Assembly (NCBI RefSeq): GCF_031180885.1
Contig: NZ_JAPSLK010000002.1
Coordinates: 1-64,000, forward strand
Source of the DNA: Saccharothrix sp.
GTDB lineage: Bacteria; Actinomycetota; Actinomycetes; Mycobacteriales; Pseudonocardiaceae
Direction: 5' to 3'
Length of the DNA: 64,000 nt
Shown here: piece after piece, positions 43,261 to 52,692 of the stretch
Layout: each line of letters starts with the position of its first letter
How positions within the stretch are numbered: the stretch's first letter is position 1
Translations under genes and position numbers: made by a program
The notes under the pieces: model-generated
Databases searched by the model: none
What the model saw: only the letters and a program-made list of their open reading frames with translations
What the model was told of the DNA's origin: nothing

Positions 43261-43727
43261 TCAGAGGCGTTCGGCGGGGCGTTTGCTCAAGTCCGTGTAG
43301 TCGTGTTCGGGGAACAGGCGCGGGAAGTACTCGATCATCCCCTCCAGCCCGTCGGCACATGAGCTGAAGCGCAGACCGCAGTCGGCCGGGTCGCAGTACA
43401 GGTACTGCCAGCCGATCACGCCCTTGGTGACCAGCACGGCCTCCAGGTAGCCGGGGTAGTCCAGCTCCATCTTCACGGTCTTGGTGTCCGCGCGCATGTC
43501 GAAGAACCAGACCTCGGGGTCCGTCGCGCCGGGGGTGGCGCGCAACAGGGCGCCCCGGCCCGAGCCCGTCATCGGCGTGTCGTCGATCCAGCGCAACTCC
43601 GCGTAGAGCGCGATGATCTCGTCGAACCTCGCCCGTCCCACGTCGAACCCGGCGGTCTCCCTGATCTGCCGGAGGACGCCGGCACACGTTCCTCGAAGGG
43701 ATGACGGAATTCGCTGTCACCTGACAT
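43261..43727 (-). pseudogene. Hypothetical protein gene with a probable 5' frameshift
   Basis: The clear reading frame (43261-43641 if the GTG at 43641 starts) encodes 126 residues ending HDYTDLSKRPAERL, with VWFFDMRADTKTVKMELDYPG and WQYLYCDPADCG. Good codon bias continues upstream of that GTG (VLRQIRETAGFD), but the frame has no start before an in-frame TGA near 43715. Another frame begins with ATG at 43727 (SGDSEFRHPFEERV) and should join it by a shift of one base near 43685-43695. This suggests a frameshifted or mis-sequenced gene of about 150 residues. Family not recognised. Confidence 0.55.
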
Positions 43728-43783
43728 GGCGGACAACGCATCCGAGTCCCGAGTGGACTGTTCACGCGTTCGGAGAACTCGGC

Positions 43784-44659
43784 TCAAGCCGAAGTGCCGA
43801 CCTGGCAGAGGGTGTCGGCGGTGCGCCACAGGTCTTCCTCGCGCTCCACGTCGTAGGACTCGGCCGAGGACGGGATCACGCGGCCCTTGTCGATGTACGC
43901 GCCGCCCTCCGCGGGCCTGGGGCCGGTCATCGTCTCCGCCATGATCCGCCCGGCCCGGACCTGCCCCATGGCGATCGGGGTCAAGCGCAACACCTGCCCG
44001 ATCGACGCGACCAGCGCCCTGCTGACCGGGTCGGCGTCGCGGACCAGACCCGTCCCCGGGACGAAGCCCGGGTTGTAGGTGTAGGCGTCCACGCCCGCCG
44101 GCAGCCGGCGTTGCAGCGCGTGCACCAGGTAGATCACCCCCAACTTGCTGGTGGCGTAAGCACGTCGGCCCTCCCGTGTGCCGCCCGGACGGGGAGCGGC
44201 CAGCTTCGTCACCTTGTCCCAACGGGGTGCCGGGATCGCGCCGAGCCCGTGCCGCCAGGTGCCGAAGTGGACGTCACTACCCACTACGACAATGCGTGAG
44301 CCGCTGACAAAGCGATCCATCAGCAGGTTGAGCATGAGGTGGTAGGCGAGCACGTTGACACCGAACGTCCGCTCGAAACCGTCAACAGTCGTGTCCGAAG
44401 TGGACGTTTGCTGCACTCCCGCGTTCCCCAGAAACCCGGTCAACGGCGGCAAGTCGAGACGCGAGAACTCAGCGCACGCCCGCCGGATGTCGGCGAACGA
44501 CGTCAGGTCGCAGGGAATCACCGTCAGGTTCGGCCCGGTCAGCGGGACCTCACCGCGGGCGAACACGACCAGGTGGTCGTCGGGGCGGGAGCGCAGGAGG
44601 TGGGCGGCGGCGTGGCGGCCGAGGCCGCGGGTGGCGCCGGTCATCAGTGTGGTGCCCAT
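43784..44659 (-). CDS. SDR-family NAD(P)-binding protein
   Basis: 291 residues. LMTGATRGLGRHAAAHLL is the cofactor loop, GFLGNAGVQ the NAG motif, VVVGSDVHFG the Ser region and AYATSKLGVIYL the Tyr-x-x-x-Lys active site. PAEGGAYIDKGRVIPS near the end resembles the light-dependent protochlorophyllide-reductase-like and retinol-dehydrogenase-like SDRs. The substrate is unknown. It is divergent from a TetR regulator with a perfect 15-bp palindrome between them. Confidence 0.85.
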   Translation of the reverse strand: MGTTLMTGATRGLGRHAAAHLLRSRPDDHLVVFARGEVPLTGPNLTVIPCDLTSFADIRRACAEFSRLDLPPLTGFLGNAGVQQTSTSDTTVDGFERTFGVNVLAYHLMLNLLMDRFVSGSRIVVVGSDVHFGTWRHGLGAIPAPRWDKVTKLAAPRPGGTREGRRAYATSKLGVIYLVHALQRRLPAGVDAYTYNPGFVPGTGLVRDADPVSRALVASIGQVLRLTPIAMGQVRAGRIMAETMTGPRPAEGGAYIDKGRVIPSSAESYDVEREEDLWRTADTLCQVGTSA

Positions 44660-44687
44660 GAGGCAGCTCCTGGTACGTAGTCCTAAG

Positions 44688-44702
44688 TGGTACTGAGTAC
44701 CA
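44688..44702. promoter_or_regulatory. TetR-type operator between SDR and regulator
   Basis: TGGTACTGAGTACCA is a perfect 7-1-7 palindrome, framed by GTCC and GGAC at 44680 and 44707, extending the dyad to about 31 bp. It lies 26 bases before the TetR gene and 29 before the SDR gene, so one site can repress both. Confidence 0.65.
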
Positions 44703-44727
44703 TAACGGACCAAGTCCCGGGAGCGCT

Positions 44728-45327
44728 ATGCTGCCCGCCATGTCGATCCGACCCCCGCTGCGCCAGCGCAAGCGGCAGCGCGCCCGCGACCAGATCGTCG
44801 CGGCGGCCTTCGAGTTGTTCGCCGAGCGCGGGTTCGCCGAGGTCACGGTGGCCGACATCGCCGAGCGGGCGGAGGTCGGCCGGACCACGTTCTTCCGGTA
44901 CTTCGGCGACAAGCAGGAGGTCGTCTTCTCCGAGGAGCAGACGCTCATGGACGACTGGGTGGCCCGGCACCGCGCGCTGCCGCCCGCCGAAACCCTCGAC
45001 GACGCCCTCGCGCAGACCCGCGAGTTCACCGTCGCCCTGGTCCGGGAGATGACCGCCGACGCCGAGCACTTCCTCCAGCACGAACGCCTGCTCGCCGCCA
45101 ACCCGGAGCTGAACGACCGCGCCATGCGCAAGTACCAGCGCCTGGTCGAGGCGATGAGCGACAACCTGCGCGCCAAGGGCACCCCCGAACCGGCCGCCAC
45201 GCTCGTGCCCCAGCTCGCCCTGGCCTGCTACCGGACCGCCCGGCACGTCGCCGGCCCCGACCCGGCCGCCCTGCCCGCCGCGCTGGAGGACGCGTTCGAA
45301 CAACTGATCGGCTTGTCGCGCCGATAA
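44728..45327 (+). CDS. TetR family regulator
   Basis: 199 residues (195 if the ATG at 44740 is used). The helix-turn-helix FAEVTVADIAERAEVGRTTFFRYFGDKQEVVF (in two parts) is typical, and the C-terminal part FLQHERLLAANPELNDRAMRKYQ belongs to the MftR/TetR_C group. A GGGAG sits before the first ATG. It most likely represses the divergent SDR gene through the palindrome between them; the ligand is probably the SDR substrate. Confidence 0.88.
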   Translation: MLPAMSIRPPLRQRKRQRARDQIVAAAFELFAERGFAEVTVADIAERAEVGRTTFFRYFGDKQEVVFSEEQTLMDDWVARHRALPPAETLDDALAQTREFTVALVREMTADAEHFLQHERLLAANPELNDRAMRKYQRLVEAMSDNLRAKGTPEPAATLVPQLALACYRTARHVAGPDPAALPAALEDAFEQLIGLSRR

Positions 45328-45370
45328 CCGCCGTCCCGGACCACCCGGGTGGACTAGGTTCGTGCCTGTC

Positions 45371-48289
45371 ATGCGACTCATCGGACGGGACCACCCCAGT
45401 GGCGTGCTGCGCGCGGAGGTCGAGCGCGCCGCGCACAGCCACGGCGGGCTGGTCCTGGTCGCGGGCGAGGCCGGGATCGGCAAGACCACGCTGGTCACCG
45501 GTGCCGCCGAGCAGGCCCGGAGGCAGGGCGCGCTGGTGCTCGCCGGGTCGTGCTGGGACTCCGACACCGCGCCCGGCTACTGGCCGTGGGTGCAGGTGGT
45601 CCGGGCGCTGCGCCGGGCCGCGCACGACGACGAGTGGCACCCCCGGCTGTCGGCGTTGCTGGGCGAAGGGACCTCCGAGCACACGCCGGAGAGCTTCCCG
45701 CTCTACGACGCGGTGGTCTCCGCGCTGGTCGCGGTGTCCCAGCGGCGGCCGGTCGTGGTGGTGCTGGAGGACCTGCACTGGGCCGACCCGGCGTCGTTGA
45801 AGCTGCTGGAGTTCGCCGCGCAGCACACGTGGTTCGAACGGGTCCTGCTCGTCGGCACCTACCGGGACGTCGAGGTCGAGGCCGACGGTCACCCGTTGCG
45901 CCCGCTGATGACGCCGCTGGTCAGCCGGGCCACCGCGGTCACCCTCACCGGGCTGTCGGCGGACGAGGTGGGCGAGCTGATGACCGCCACCGCGGGCCGC
46001 GCACCGGACGCCGACCTGGCAGCCGACGTGCACCAGCGCACCGGCGGCAACCCGTTCTACGTCGAGCAGACCGCGCGGCTGTGGCAGGGCGGCAACCCGG
46101 TCACCGCGATCGCGCCGGGCGTGCGGGACGCGTTGGAGCGCAGGCTTTCCCTGCTGCCGCGTCCGGTGGGTGGCCTGCTGACCGCCGCCGCCGTGCTGGG
46201 CCGCGAGTTCCACCGGCAGGTGCTGGCCGCGACCGCCGGCCTGCCCGTGCCGCACGCGGACCGCCTGCTCGACCAGGCCGCGCGGGCCCGGCTGGTGCGA
46301 GCGCTGGGCGGTGGCAAGTTCGCGTTCACGCACGACCTGGTCCGCGAAACCCTCTACGACTCGGTGGTGGACAAGGAAGTCCGGCACGCCGCTGTGCTCG
46401 ACGCGGTCACCGGGGACCTGACCGCGCACGTGCTGCCCACCGACCTGGCCCGGCACGCCCACCTCGCGGGCGACCGGTTCCCCGTCGAACGCGCCGTCGA
46501 ACTGATGGTGGCCGCCGCGCGCGACGCCAGCAGCCGGCTCGCCGTCGAGGAGGCCATCGGGCACTACCGACGCGCCCTGGACCGGGCCACCGACCCTCGG
46601 ATGCGGATGACCCTGCAACTGAGCTTGGGCCAGGAGCTGTTCCACTGCGGTGCGCCGGACGACTCCGCACGGGCGTACGCCGCCGCTGTCGAACTGGCCC
46701 GCACCCTGGGCGACCCGGTCGCGCTGGCCCGGGTCGCGCTGACCCGCATCCGGTTCGCCGAAGCCGACGACGAGACGCGGGCGCTGCTGCGCGACGCCTA
46801 CGCCGGGCTGATCGGCCCGCCGCCGGACGAGGCCGACGACGTGTTGGCGCGCGCGTTGAGCGTCAGGGTCGCCGACCTCGCCCGTTCCGGCCAGGACGAC
46901 GACGCGCTCGCGGACGGCCTGTGGGCCGCGCACGACATCGCGTGGGGGCTGGGCACCGCGGCCAAGCGGCTGGCGCTGACCTCCGAGCTGACCGACGTCG
47001 CCCGCCGCACCGCCGACCACAGCGCCGAGGGCTACGCGGCGTCCCTGCGCTGGGTGGCGCTGCTGGAACTGGGCGACCCGCGCTACCGCGAGCAGTTGCA
47101 GACCTTCGTCGCCCAGACCGACCGGTGGGCGCTGCCGCGCTTCATGTTCGCCTCGGCGGTGGACCAGAGCATCATCGCCACCTTCCAGGGCCGGTTCACC
47201 GAGGCCGAGGCCCTGCTGGCCCGCGCGGAGAGCCAGGGCGTGTCGCACGAGAACAGCGGCTACTCGATGATGCACGTCCACCTGCGCTGGGCTCCGCTGG
47301 TGCTGCAAGGCCGGTTCGCCGAGGTGGACGAGCTGGACCTGAGCGGGCACCCCTACCCCGGGCTGTTGCGCGGGATCACCGCCGTGCAGCGCGGGGACCT
47401 GGCGGCAGCGCGCACCCACCTGGCCACGTACGACCCGGACGACCTGCGGTTCCAGCGGCTGTTCGAGCCGTTGTGGCAGCGGTTCCGGGCGCACTACGCC
47501 TATGCGTCGGGCGACCGGGCGCTGGCGGCGGAGATGCGCCGGCAGTTGGCGCCGCACCGGGGGCAGTGGCTGGTGGGCCTGTACGGCTGCGACATCTCCG
47601 GCCCGGTGGACCTGTGGCTGGGCCTGGTCGACCTGGCGCTGGGCCGGTGCGACGAGGCCGTGGCGGAGCTGACCGCCGCGTTGCAGTCAGCGGAGGCGAT
47701 GCGGGCACGGCCGTGGGCGGACGAGGTGCGCCGGCACCTGGTGGCCGCCACCGGCGAGACTTCCACGCCGGCCAATGAGTTCCGTCGTGACGGAGACGTG
47801 TGGTCGTTGTCCTACAACGGTTCCACGGTCCGGATGCCGGACTCCAAGGGCCTGCGGGACTTGCACGTGCTGCTGGGCAACGCGGGTTCACCGGTCCCGG
47901 CGGTCCGCCTGCTGGACCCGGAGGCCGTGCCGTCCGCACGGCTGGGCGGTGACCCGGTGCTGGACGAGGAGGCCAAAGCCGCGTACCGCCGCAGGTTGGC
48001 CCACCTGGACGAGCAAATCGACCAAGCCCCCACCGACGCCCGCGCCGCCGAACTGGACCGAGAACGCGCCGCTTTGCTCGACGAACTGCGTGCCGCGGCG
48101 GGGTTGGCGGGCCGCACGCGCCGTTTGGGCGACGAGGCGGAGCGAGCCCGGAAAACTGTCACGGCGCGCATTCGGGACACGTTGCGCAAGCTCGCCGAAC
48201 GGCATCCGGAGTTGGCGGCACACTTGCGGGAGCATGTTTCGACGGGCAGCACGTGCGCATACTCGGGCGCGGACCGCTTCCGGCTATAA
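45371..48289 (+). CDS. Large AAA-ATPase/TPR regulator-like protein
   Basis: 972 residues. Residues 1-170 form an AAA_16 NTPase with Walker A GEAGIGKTTL and Walker B VVVVLEDLHWAD. A winged-helix-like segment (DALERRLSLLPRP) and long TPR-like helical repeats (400-800) follow. The C-terminus has the strand motif VWSLSYNGSTVRMPDSKGL, then a coiled segment from about residue 870. It resembles LAL/MalT-type and SARP-associated ATPases but has no LuxR HTH, so it may be a signal-responsive ATPase that binds a partner regulator. TAGGTT ends ten bases before ATG 45371, giving an almost leaderless transcript. No antibiotic cluster is visible nearby. Confidence 0.8.
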   Translation: MRLIGRDHPSGVLRAEVERAAHSHGGLVLVAGEAGIGKTTLVTGAAEQARRQGALVLAGSCWDSDTAPGYWPWVQVVRALRRAAHDDEWHPRLSALLGEGTSEHTPESFPLYDAVVSALVAVSQRRPVVVVLEDLHWADPASLKLLEFAAQHTWFERVLLVGTYRDVEVEADGHPLRPLMTPLVSRATAVTLTGLSADEVGELMTATAGRAPDADLAADVHQRTGGNPFYVEQTARLWQGGNPVTAIAPGVRDALERRLSLLPRPVGGLLTAAAVLGREFHRQVLAATAGLPVPHADRLLDQAARARLVRALGGGKFAFTHDLVRETLYDSVVDKEVRHAAVLDAVTGDLTAHVLPTDLARHAHLAGDRFPVERAVELMVAAARDASSRLAVEEAIGHYRRALDRATDPRMRMTLQLSLGQELFHCGAPDDSARAYAAAVELARTLGDPVALARVALTRIRFAEADDETRALLRDAYAGLIGPPPDEADDVLARALSVRVADLARSGQDDDALADGLWAAHDIAWGLGTAAKRLALTSELTDVARRTADHSAEGYAASLRWVALLELGDPRYREQLQTFVAQTDRWALPRFMFASAVDQSIIATFQGRFTEAEALLARAESQGVSHENSGYSMMHVHLRWAPLVLQGRFAEVDELDLSGHPYPGLLRGITAVQRGDLAAARTHLATYDPDDLRFQRLFEPLWQRFRAHYAYASGDRALAAEMRRQLAPHRGQWLVGLYGCDISGPVDLWLGLVDLALGRCDEAVAELTAALQSAEAMRARPWADEVRRHLVAATGETSTPANEFRRDGDVWSLSYNGSTVRMPDSKGLRDLHVLLGNAGSPVPAVRLLDPEAVPSARLGGDPVLDEEAKAAYRRRLAHLDEQIDQAPTDARAAELDRERAALLDELRAAAGLAGRTRRLGDEAERARKTVTARIRDTLRKLAERHPELAAHLREHVSTGSTCAYSGADRFRL

Positions 48290-48299
48290 CCGGCACCCT

Positions 48300-48665
48300 G
48301 CAAGCCTCGCCGCGCAGCGGCTGCTTTTTCGCCGAAGGCGCTGCTTTTGCTCGGGCTGCCAAGCCACAGGAAGGGCCTCGGTTCGTCCCCCGTACGGCCT
48401 GGGCGCAGCCCAACCACGCTTTGGCCCTTTGTGCAACCACGCTTCACCGGTTGCGGAAAGGACCGAAGCGTGGTTGCCTCCGGCAGGTCGTGCGGGGGAC
48501 GAACCGACGCCCTTCCACCCCCGGGGGCCTGCCGCGCGGCGAGCGCCGCTTTTGATCTTGAGAGCGCGCCAGCGCGTACGTCCTGAGAGCGCGCCAGCGC
48601 GTACGTCCTGAGAGCGCGCCAGCGCGTTCAAGAGCGCGAAGCGCGTTCGAGCGTGCGGAAGCGGA
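48300..48665. repeat. Intergenic repeat element, copy B, inverted relative to copy A
   Basis: Read on the minus strand it matches 25052-25340 over most of its length. Outer arms are at 48378-48400 and 48485-48507 (two mismatches to each other); the middle arms are AACCACGCTT (48412-48421) and AAGCGTGGTT (48466-48475). Where copy A has a G-C pair in that stem, copy B has A-T, a compensated change. The side nearest 48560 has grown by a 25-bp tandem repeat. Confidence 0.85.
48560..48627. repeat. 25-bp tandem repeat, 2.7 copies
   Basis: Units begin GAGAGCGCGCCAGCGCGTAC at 48560, 48585 and 48610; the first two are identical over 25 bp and the third breaks off after 18. Degenerate GAGCGCG words continue to about 48665. 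In copy A the corresponding place has one unit only. Confidence 0.85.
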
Positions 48666-48757
48666 GCGCGTTGCGTCTACACGCGCGAAGCGTGGATTTG
48701 AGCGGGTAAGCGCAATTCCAAAGATTAAAAGAGCCTCGCCGGCGGGCGAGCCGCCAA

Positions 48758-48949
48758 GGATGACACAACTGCAAGAGCGGGGGCTTCTTGCTTGTGTCAT
48801 CCCCGCATGACCCGGCAAAGCCGACCACAGATTTCCCGGGTGCCGCTGAAAACTTTTGCTCGTGCCTCGCAAAACTTTTCGGCTGCACCCGGGAAATCTG
48901 TGGTAGCCCTTCGGGCGGGCCATACGGGGATGACACAAGCAAGAAGCCC
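48758..48949. repeat. 169-bp hairpin with a third arm copy
   Basis: Outer arms are 25 bp and perfect (48781-48805 with 48925-48949); second-tier 20-bp perfect arms are ACCACAGATTTCCCGGGTGC (48824-48843) and its complement (48885-48904); a third tier of AAAACTTTTGC-type words lies around an 8-base loop near 48862. Just upstream GGATGACACAACTGCAAGA (48758-48776) is a near copy of the outer right arm, so the left arm can pair either with it or with the far arm. It may be a small non-autonomous mobile element or an RNA switch; no transposase is near. Confidence 0.8.
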
Positions 48950-48985
48950 GGGTTGGGGTGTGTGCCCCGGCGGCACTGCCCGACG

Positions 48986-49097
48986 GCGCTGCGCGCCGAA
49001 GAACAGGCGCTGCGCGCCGAAGAGCGGGGCGCCACGCACCGAAGAGCGGGGCGCCACGCGCCGAAGAGCGGGGCGCAGCGCGCCGAAGAGCAGGACC
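48986..49097. repeat. 21/22-bp tandem repeat, five copies
   Basis: Five units with the core GCGCCGAAGAGC, spaced 21-22 bp, alternate GCGCTGC and GGCGCCAC at the joints. Translation gives only Arg/Ala/Glu strings. It lies about 110 bases before the oxygenase start. Confidence 0.8.
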
Positions 49098-49181
49098 GGT
49101 CGGTTGGTGCGGTGGGGTGCGCGAGTGCGGGTTGGAGATCCACAGCCTGCGTGTTACCGGGCAATTACCGAGCACTCCTTA

Positions 49182-49202
49182 TATTCCTCCCAGGGAGGAA
49201 TA
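49182..49202. promoter_or_regulatory. Perfect palindrome that contains the oxygenase ribosome-binding site
   Basis: TATTCCTCCC and GGGAGGAATA are 10-bp arms around one A. The right arm is the Shine-Dalgarno GGGAGG, two bases before ATG 49205. In RNA the arms could pair (with a loop of about seven bases) and hide the ribosome site; in DNA it could be an operator. The left arm also overlaps a TATATT -10-like box. Confidence 0.6.
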
Positions 49203-49204
49203 AC

Positions 49205-50182
49205 ATGAGCGAAACAATGGTTGTCGACGATTTCGTGCCGGTCATCGACCTGTCGTCCCGCACCACCCCGGCCGGCCGGCGGCGGATCGCCGAGGCGATC
49301 GGGAAGGCGTGTCGGCGCTCGGGGTTCTTCACGATCGTCGGCCACGGTGTGTCGCAGGACCTGGTGGACCGGATGTACCGGGCCACCAACGGGTTCTTCA
49401 CCCTGCCCGAGGACGAGAAGGACCGGTCGGCGAGTGTGGCCGGTGTGTCCGGGCTGCGTCGGTTCGGTGGCACCGGGGACACCCCGCCCGGCCTCTACGA
49501 AGCCTTCGCCGCGCACGTGACCGGTGACCTGCCCGAAGCCGAACGGGCCGCGCTCGGCGACTACCCGGCGACGTGGAAGGTGGCCAACGTCTGGCCCGAC
49601 TCCCCCGCCGGCTTCAAGGACACCTGGCACGAGTACATGTCCGCCATGGCGGACCTGTCCGCCGACGTCATGCGCCTGTTCGCGCTCGCGCTGGACCTGC
49701 CGGAGGACTTCTTCGACGCCAAGTTCGACCGGCACGTGTCCCTGCTGCTGGCCAACTTCTACTACCCGCAACTCGCCGTGCCGCCGTCCGGCCAGATCCG
49801 GCGCGAGTCGCACACCGACTGGGGCACCCTGACCATCCTCTACCAGGAGGACGACCTGAGCGGCCTCCAGGTGCTCACCGACACCGGAGAGTGGCGCGAC
49901 CTGCCCGCCATCCCGGGCAGCTTCGTGGTCAACATCGGGGACCTGATGGCGTTCTGGACCGGCGGCCGGTGGGCGTCGACCGTGCACCGGGTGGTCAACC
50001 CACGGCAGGGCGACACGGCGTCGCGGGTGTCGATCCCGTTCTTCCACCTGCCCAACCACGACACGTCGATCGAGCCGATCCAGCCGTTCCGGACCGGGGA
50101 CGCCGAGTTCGAGCGGGTCACCGTGGGCGAGTGGTTCTCGCACAAGATGCGGCAGACCTTCGCCCCGAAACTGCCCGCCTGA
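49205..50182 (+). CDS. 2-oxoglutarate/Fe(II)-dependent oxygenase (isopenicillin-N-synthase family)
   Basis: 325 residues. The N-terminal DIOX_N part is VPVIDLSS...GFFTIVGHGV; the jelly-roll core carries Fe ligands in ESHTDWG (His, Asp) and STVHRVVNP (His), and the 2-oxoglutarate Arg-x-Ser in SRVSIPFF. It should hydroxylate or desaturate a small molecule with O2 and 2-oxoglutarate; similar stand-alone enzymes occur outside antibiotic clusters. GGGAGG is the ribosome site, contained in a palindrome. It is convergent with the exporter genes and shares a hairpin terminator with them. Confidence 0.88.
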   Translation: MSETMVVDDFVPVIDLSSRTTPAGRRRIAEAIGKACRRSGFFTIVGHGVSQDLVDRMYRATNGFFTLPEDEKDRSASVAGVSGLRRFGGTGDTPPGLYEAFAAHVTGDLPEAERAALGDYPATWKVANVWPDSPAGFKDTWHEYMSAMADLSADVMRLFALALDLPEDFFDAKFDRHVSLLLANFYYPQLAVPPSGQIRRESHTDWGTLTILYQEDDLSGLQVLTDTGEWRDLPAIPGSFVVNIGDLMAFWTGGRWASTVHRVVNPRQGDTASRVSIPFFHLPNHDTSIEPIQPFRTGDAEFERVTVGEWFSHKMRQTFAPKLPA

Positions 50183-50192
50183 AACCCCGAAG

Positions 50193-50218
50193 GGTGCCGG
50201 GCCACGCGGCCCGGCACC
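50193..50218. terminator. Bidirectional hairpin terminator
   Basis: GGTGCCGGGCC (50193-50203), a four-base loop, and GGCCCGGCACC (50208-50218) form a perfect 11-bp stem between the convergent oxygenase and ABC permease genes. Confidence 0.85.
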
Positions 50219-50225
50219 TCAAGGG

Positions 50226-51064
50226 TCACTTGCGGTTGTAGAGGCGCATGGTCCACGCGCCGAACACGATCGTGAACACCGTCGCGTACCCGGCCGTCCA
50301 CATCATCGCGTCACCGTCGAACTGCCCCGCCATCAACGCCCGCACCGCCTCCACCAGCTTGGTGATCGGGTTGACGTTGACGAACGCCTGCAACCAGCCC
50401 GGCATGGTGGTCGGGCTGACGTAGACGTTGGACAGGAACGTCAGCGGGAACAGGAACAGCATGCTCACGCCCATCACGGACTTCTCGCTGCGCATCATCA
50501 GCCCGAACATCGTCCACACCCACGAGAACGCGAACGAGAACCCGATCAGCACGGCGATCCCGAGCAGCACGCCGACGAACCCGCCGCCCGGCCGGAAGCC
50601 CAGCACCAGGCCGACGACCAGGATCACCGCCGAGGCCAGGGCGTAGCGCAGCAGGTCGCCCAGGATGTAGCCGACCATCGGCGCGGGCCGCCAGATCGGC
50701 AGCGTGCGGAAGCGGTCGAACACGCCCTTGCCGATGTCGGTGTTCACCGCGACACCCGTGTACATGGTGATCATCACGACGCTCGTCACCGTGATGCCGG
50801 GCAGCAGGTACTGGAGGTACTCCCCCGGTGACCCGGCCAGCGCCCCGCCGAACAGGTACGTGAACATCAGGATCATCATCACCGGGAACGCGGTGACGTC
50901 GAACAGCTGCTCCGGCACGTGCTTGATCTTCAGCACCGCCCGCCAGCCGAAGGTCAGCGACGCGGACAGCGCACTCGGCCTTCGCGGCGTGCTCGACTCC
51001 AGCAGCAGTTCGGCCAGGTCCTCCGGCCGGGGCGCGGTCAGGGCATCGGGCTCCTTGGTGACGG

Positions 51065-51068
<4 letters not shown>
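50226..51068 (-). CDS. ABC-2 type permease (DrrB-like)
   Basis: 280 residues with six hydrophobic helices. [43 protein letters not shown], and the C-terminal [29 protein letters not shown] are the typical DrrB/ABC2_membrane wording. With the overlapping ATPase it forms an exporter for lipophilic drugs or lipids. GTG 51068 overlaps the ATPase stop. Confidence 0.9.
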
Positions 51069-52012
<944 letters not shown>

Positions 52013-52026
52013 TTGGTGTCCCTTCC

Positions 52027-52575
52027 TCACTTGACGTAGGGCCGCAGGCCACGGGCCTCCCGCAGGGCGACCGCCCACCAGACGAGCTGGTCGAGCATCG
52101 CCACCGCGGCCAGCCTGCGGTCCTCCGTGTCCAGCGGGTCGGCGTCGCACAGGTCGACGCCGACGGTGTTGCGCACTGTCATGACGTGCAGCTCGGTGAA
52201 AACTGTTCGCAGCTGCTCCACGGCGTGCAGGCCGGCCGACCGGTAGCCGTAGGAGACGAACCCGGCGGGCTTGGCGTGCCACTCGTCGTAGGCGAAGTCG
52301 ATCGCCTGCTTGAGGGAAGCGGGGAAGCTGCGGTTGTACTCGGGCGTGACGACCACGAACCCGTCCGCCCGGCCGACGTGCCCGGCGAACCGCCGCACTT
52401 CCGCGGTCGGCTGGCGCGGGTAGTGCGCGGGGAAGTCGAAGTCGACGAGGTCCACCACGTCCACCTCGCACTCGGCCCGAGCCGCGGCGACGTCCGCGAT
52501 CCACCGGCCGAACGCGTTCCCGACGCGCCCTTCCCGGGTGCTCCCCACGATCACGGCCAGCCGCACCGGTCGCAT
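52027..52575 (-). CDS. NADPH-dependent FMN reductase family protein
   Basis: 182 residues, flavodoxin-like. [18 protein letters not shown] is the phosphate-binding loop and [21 protein letters not shown] the family signature (PEYN...P..LK). It reduces FMN or quinones with NADPH. First gene of a three-gene unit with the exporter, which suggests a response to redox-active compounds. GAGGAGG precedes the ATG. A GCTAGATC/GATCTAGC dyad lies upstream. Confidence 0.9.
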   Translation of the reverse strand: MRPVRLAVIVGSTREGRVGNAFGRWIADVAAARAECEVDVVDLVDFDFPAHYPRQPTAEVRRFAGHVGRADGFVVVTPEYNRSFPASLKQAIDFAYDEWHAKPAGFVSYGYRSAGLHAVEQLRTVFTELHVMTVRNTVGVDLCDADPLDTEDRRLAAVAMLDQLVWWAVALREARGLRPYVK

Positions 52576-52601
52576 CCGCCACCTCCTCTCGACCAGGAGG
52601 C

Positions 52602-52630
52602 GCTAGATCGGGTGCGAGACGGGATCTAGC
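52602..52630. promoter_or_regulatory. 8-13-8 inverted repeat upstream of the FMN reductase/exporter unit
   Basis: GCTAGATC (52602-52609) and GATCTAGC (52623-52630) are perfect arms 13 bases apart, 27 bases before the reductase start. Position and symmetry suggest an operator for a dimeric repressor; no regulator adjoins. Confidence 0.5.
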
Positions 52631-52645
52631 GGTGCCGCCGGCACG

Positions 52646-52675
52646 AAAAAGGCCCCGCGCTGGGTGCGCGGGGCC
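52646..52675 (-). terminator. Rho-independent terminator of hisG
   Basis: On the minus strand GGCCCCGCGC, a five-base loop and GCGCGGGGCC are followed by TTTTT (52646-52650). It is the only textbook intrinsic terminator with a T-tract in the window and lies 17 bases after the hisG stop. Confidence 0.9.
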
Positions 52676-52692
52676 TTCGGGTGGTCAGCGGG

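Larger units (their letters stand above)
48290..49204. other. 915-bp gene-free repeat zone
   Basis: The region between the ATPase and the 2-oxoglutarate oxygenase holds, in order: copy B of the nested hairpin element, a 25-bp tandem repeat, a GC-poor joint, a 169-bp hairpin with an additional arm copy, a 21-bp five-fold tandem repeat, and the oxygenase promoter. Open frames here encode Arg/Ala-rich strings that follow the repeat periods and are not credible proteins. Confidence 0.7.

Noticed and set aside
25344..48289. A 23-kb composite transposon bounded by the inverted 130-nt elements
   Set aside because: The elements encode nothing and the enclosed genes look like ordinary host genes with normal codon use; only a potential for inversion is claimed.
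48758..48949. Insertion sequence
   Set aside because: Long arms but no transposase gene and no clear target duplication in the flanks; kept as a hairpin repeat only.
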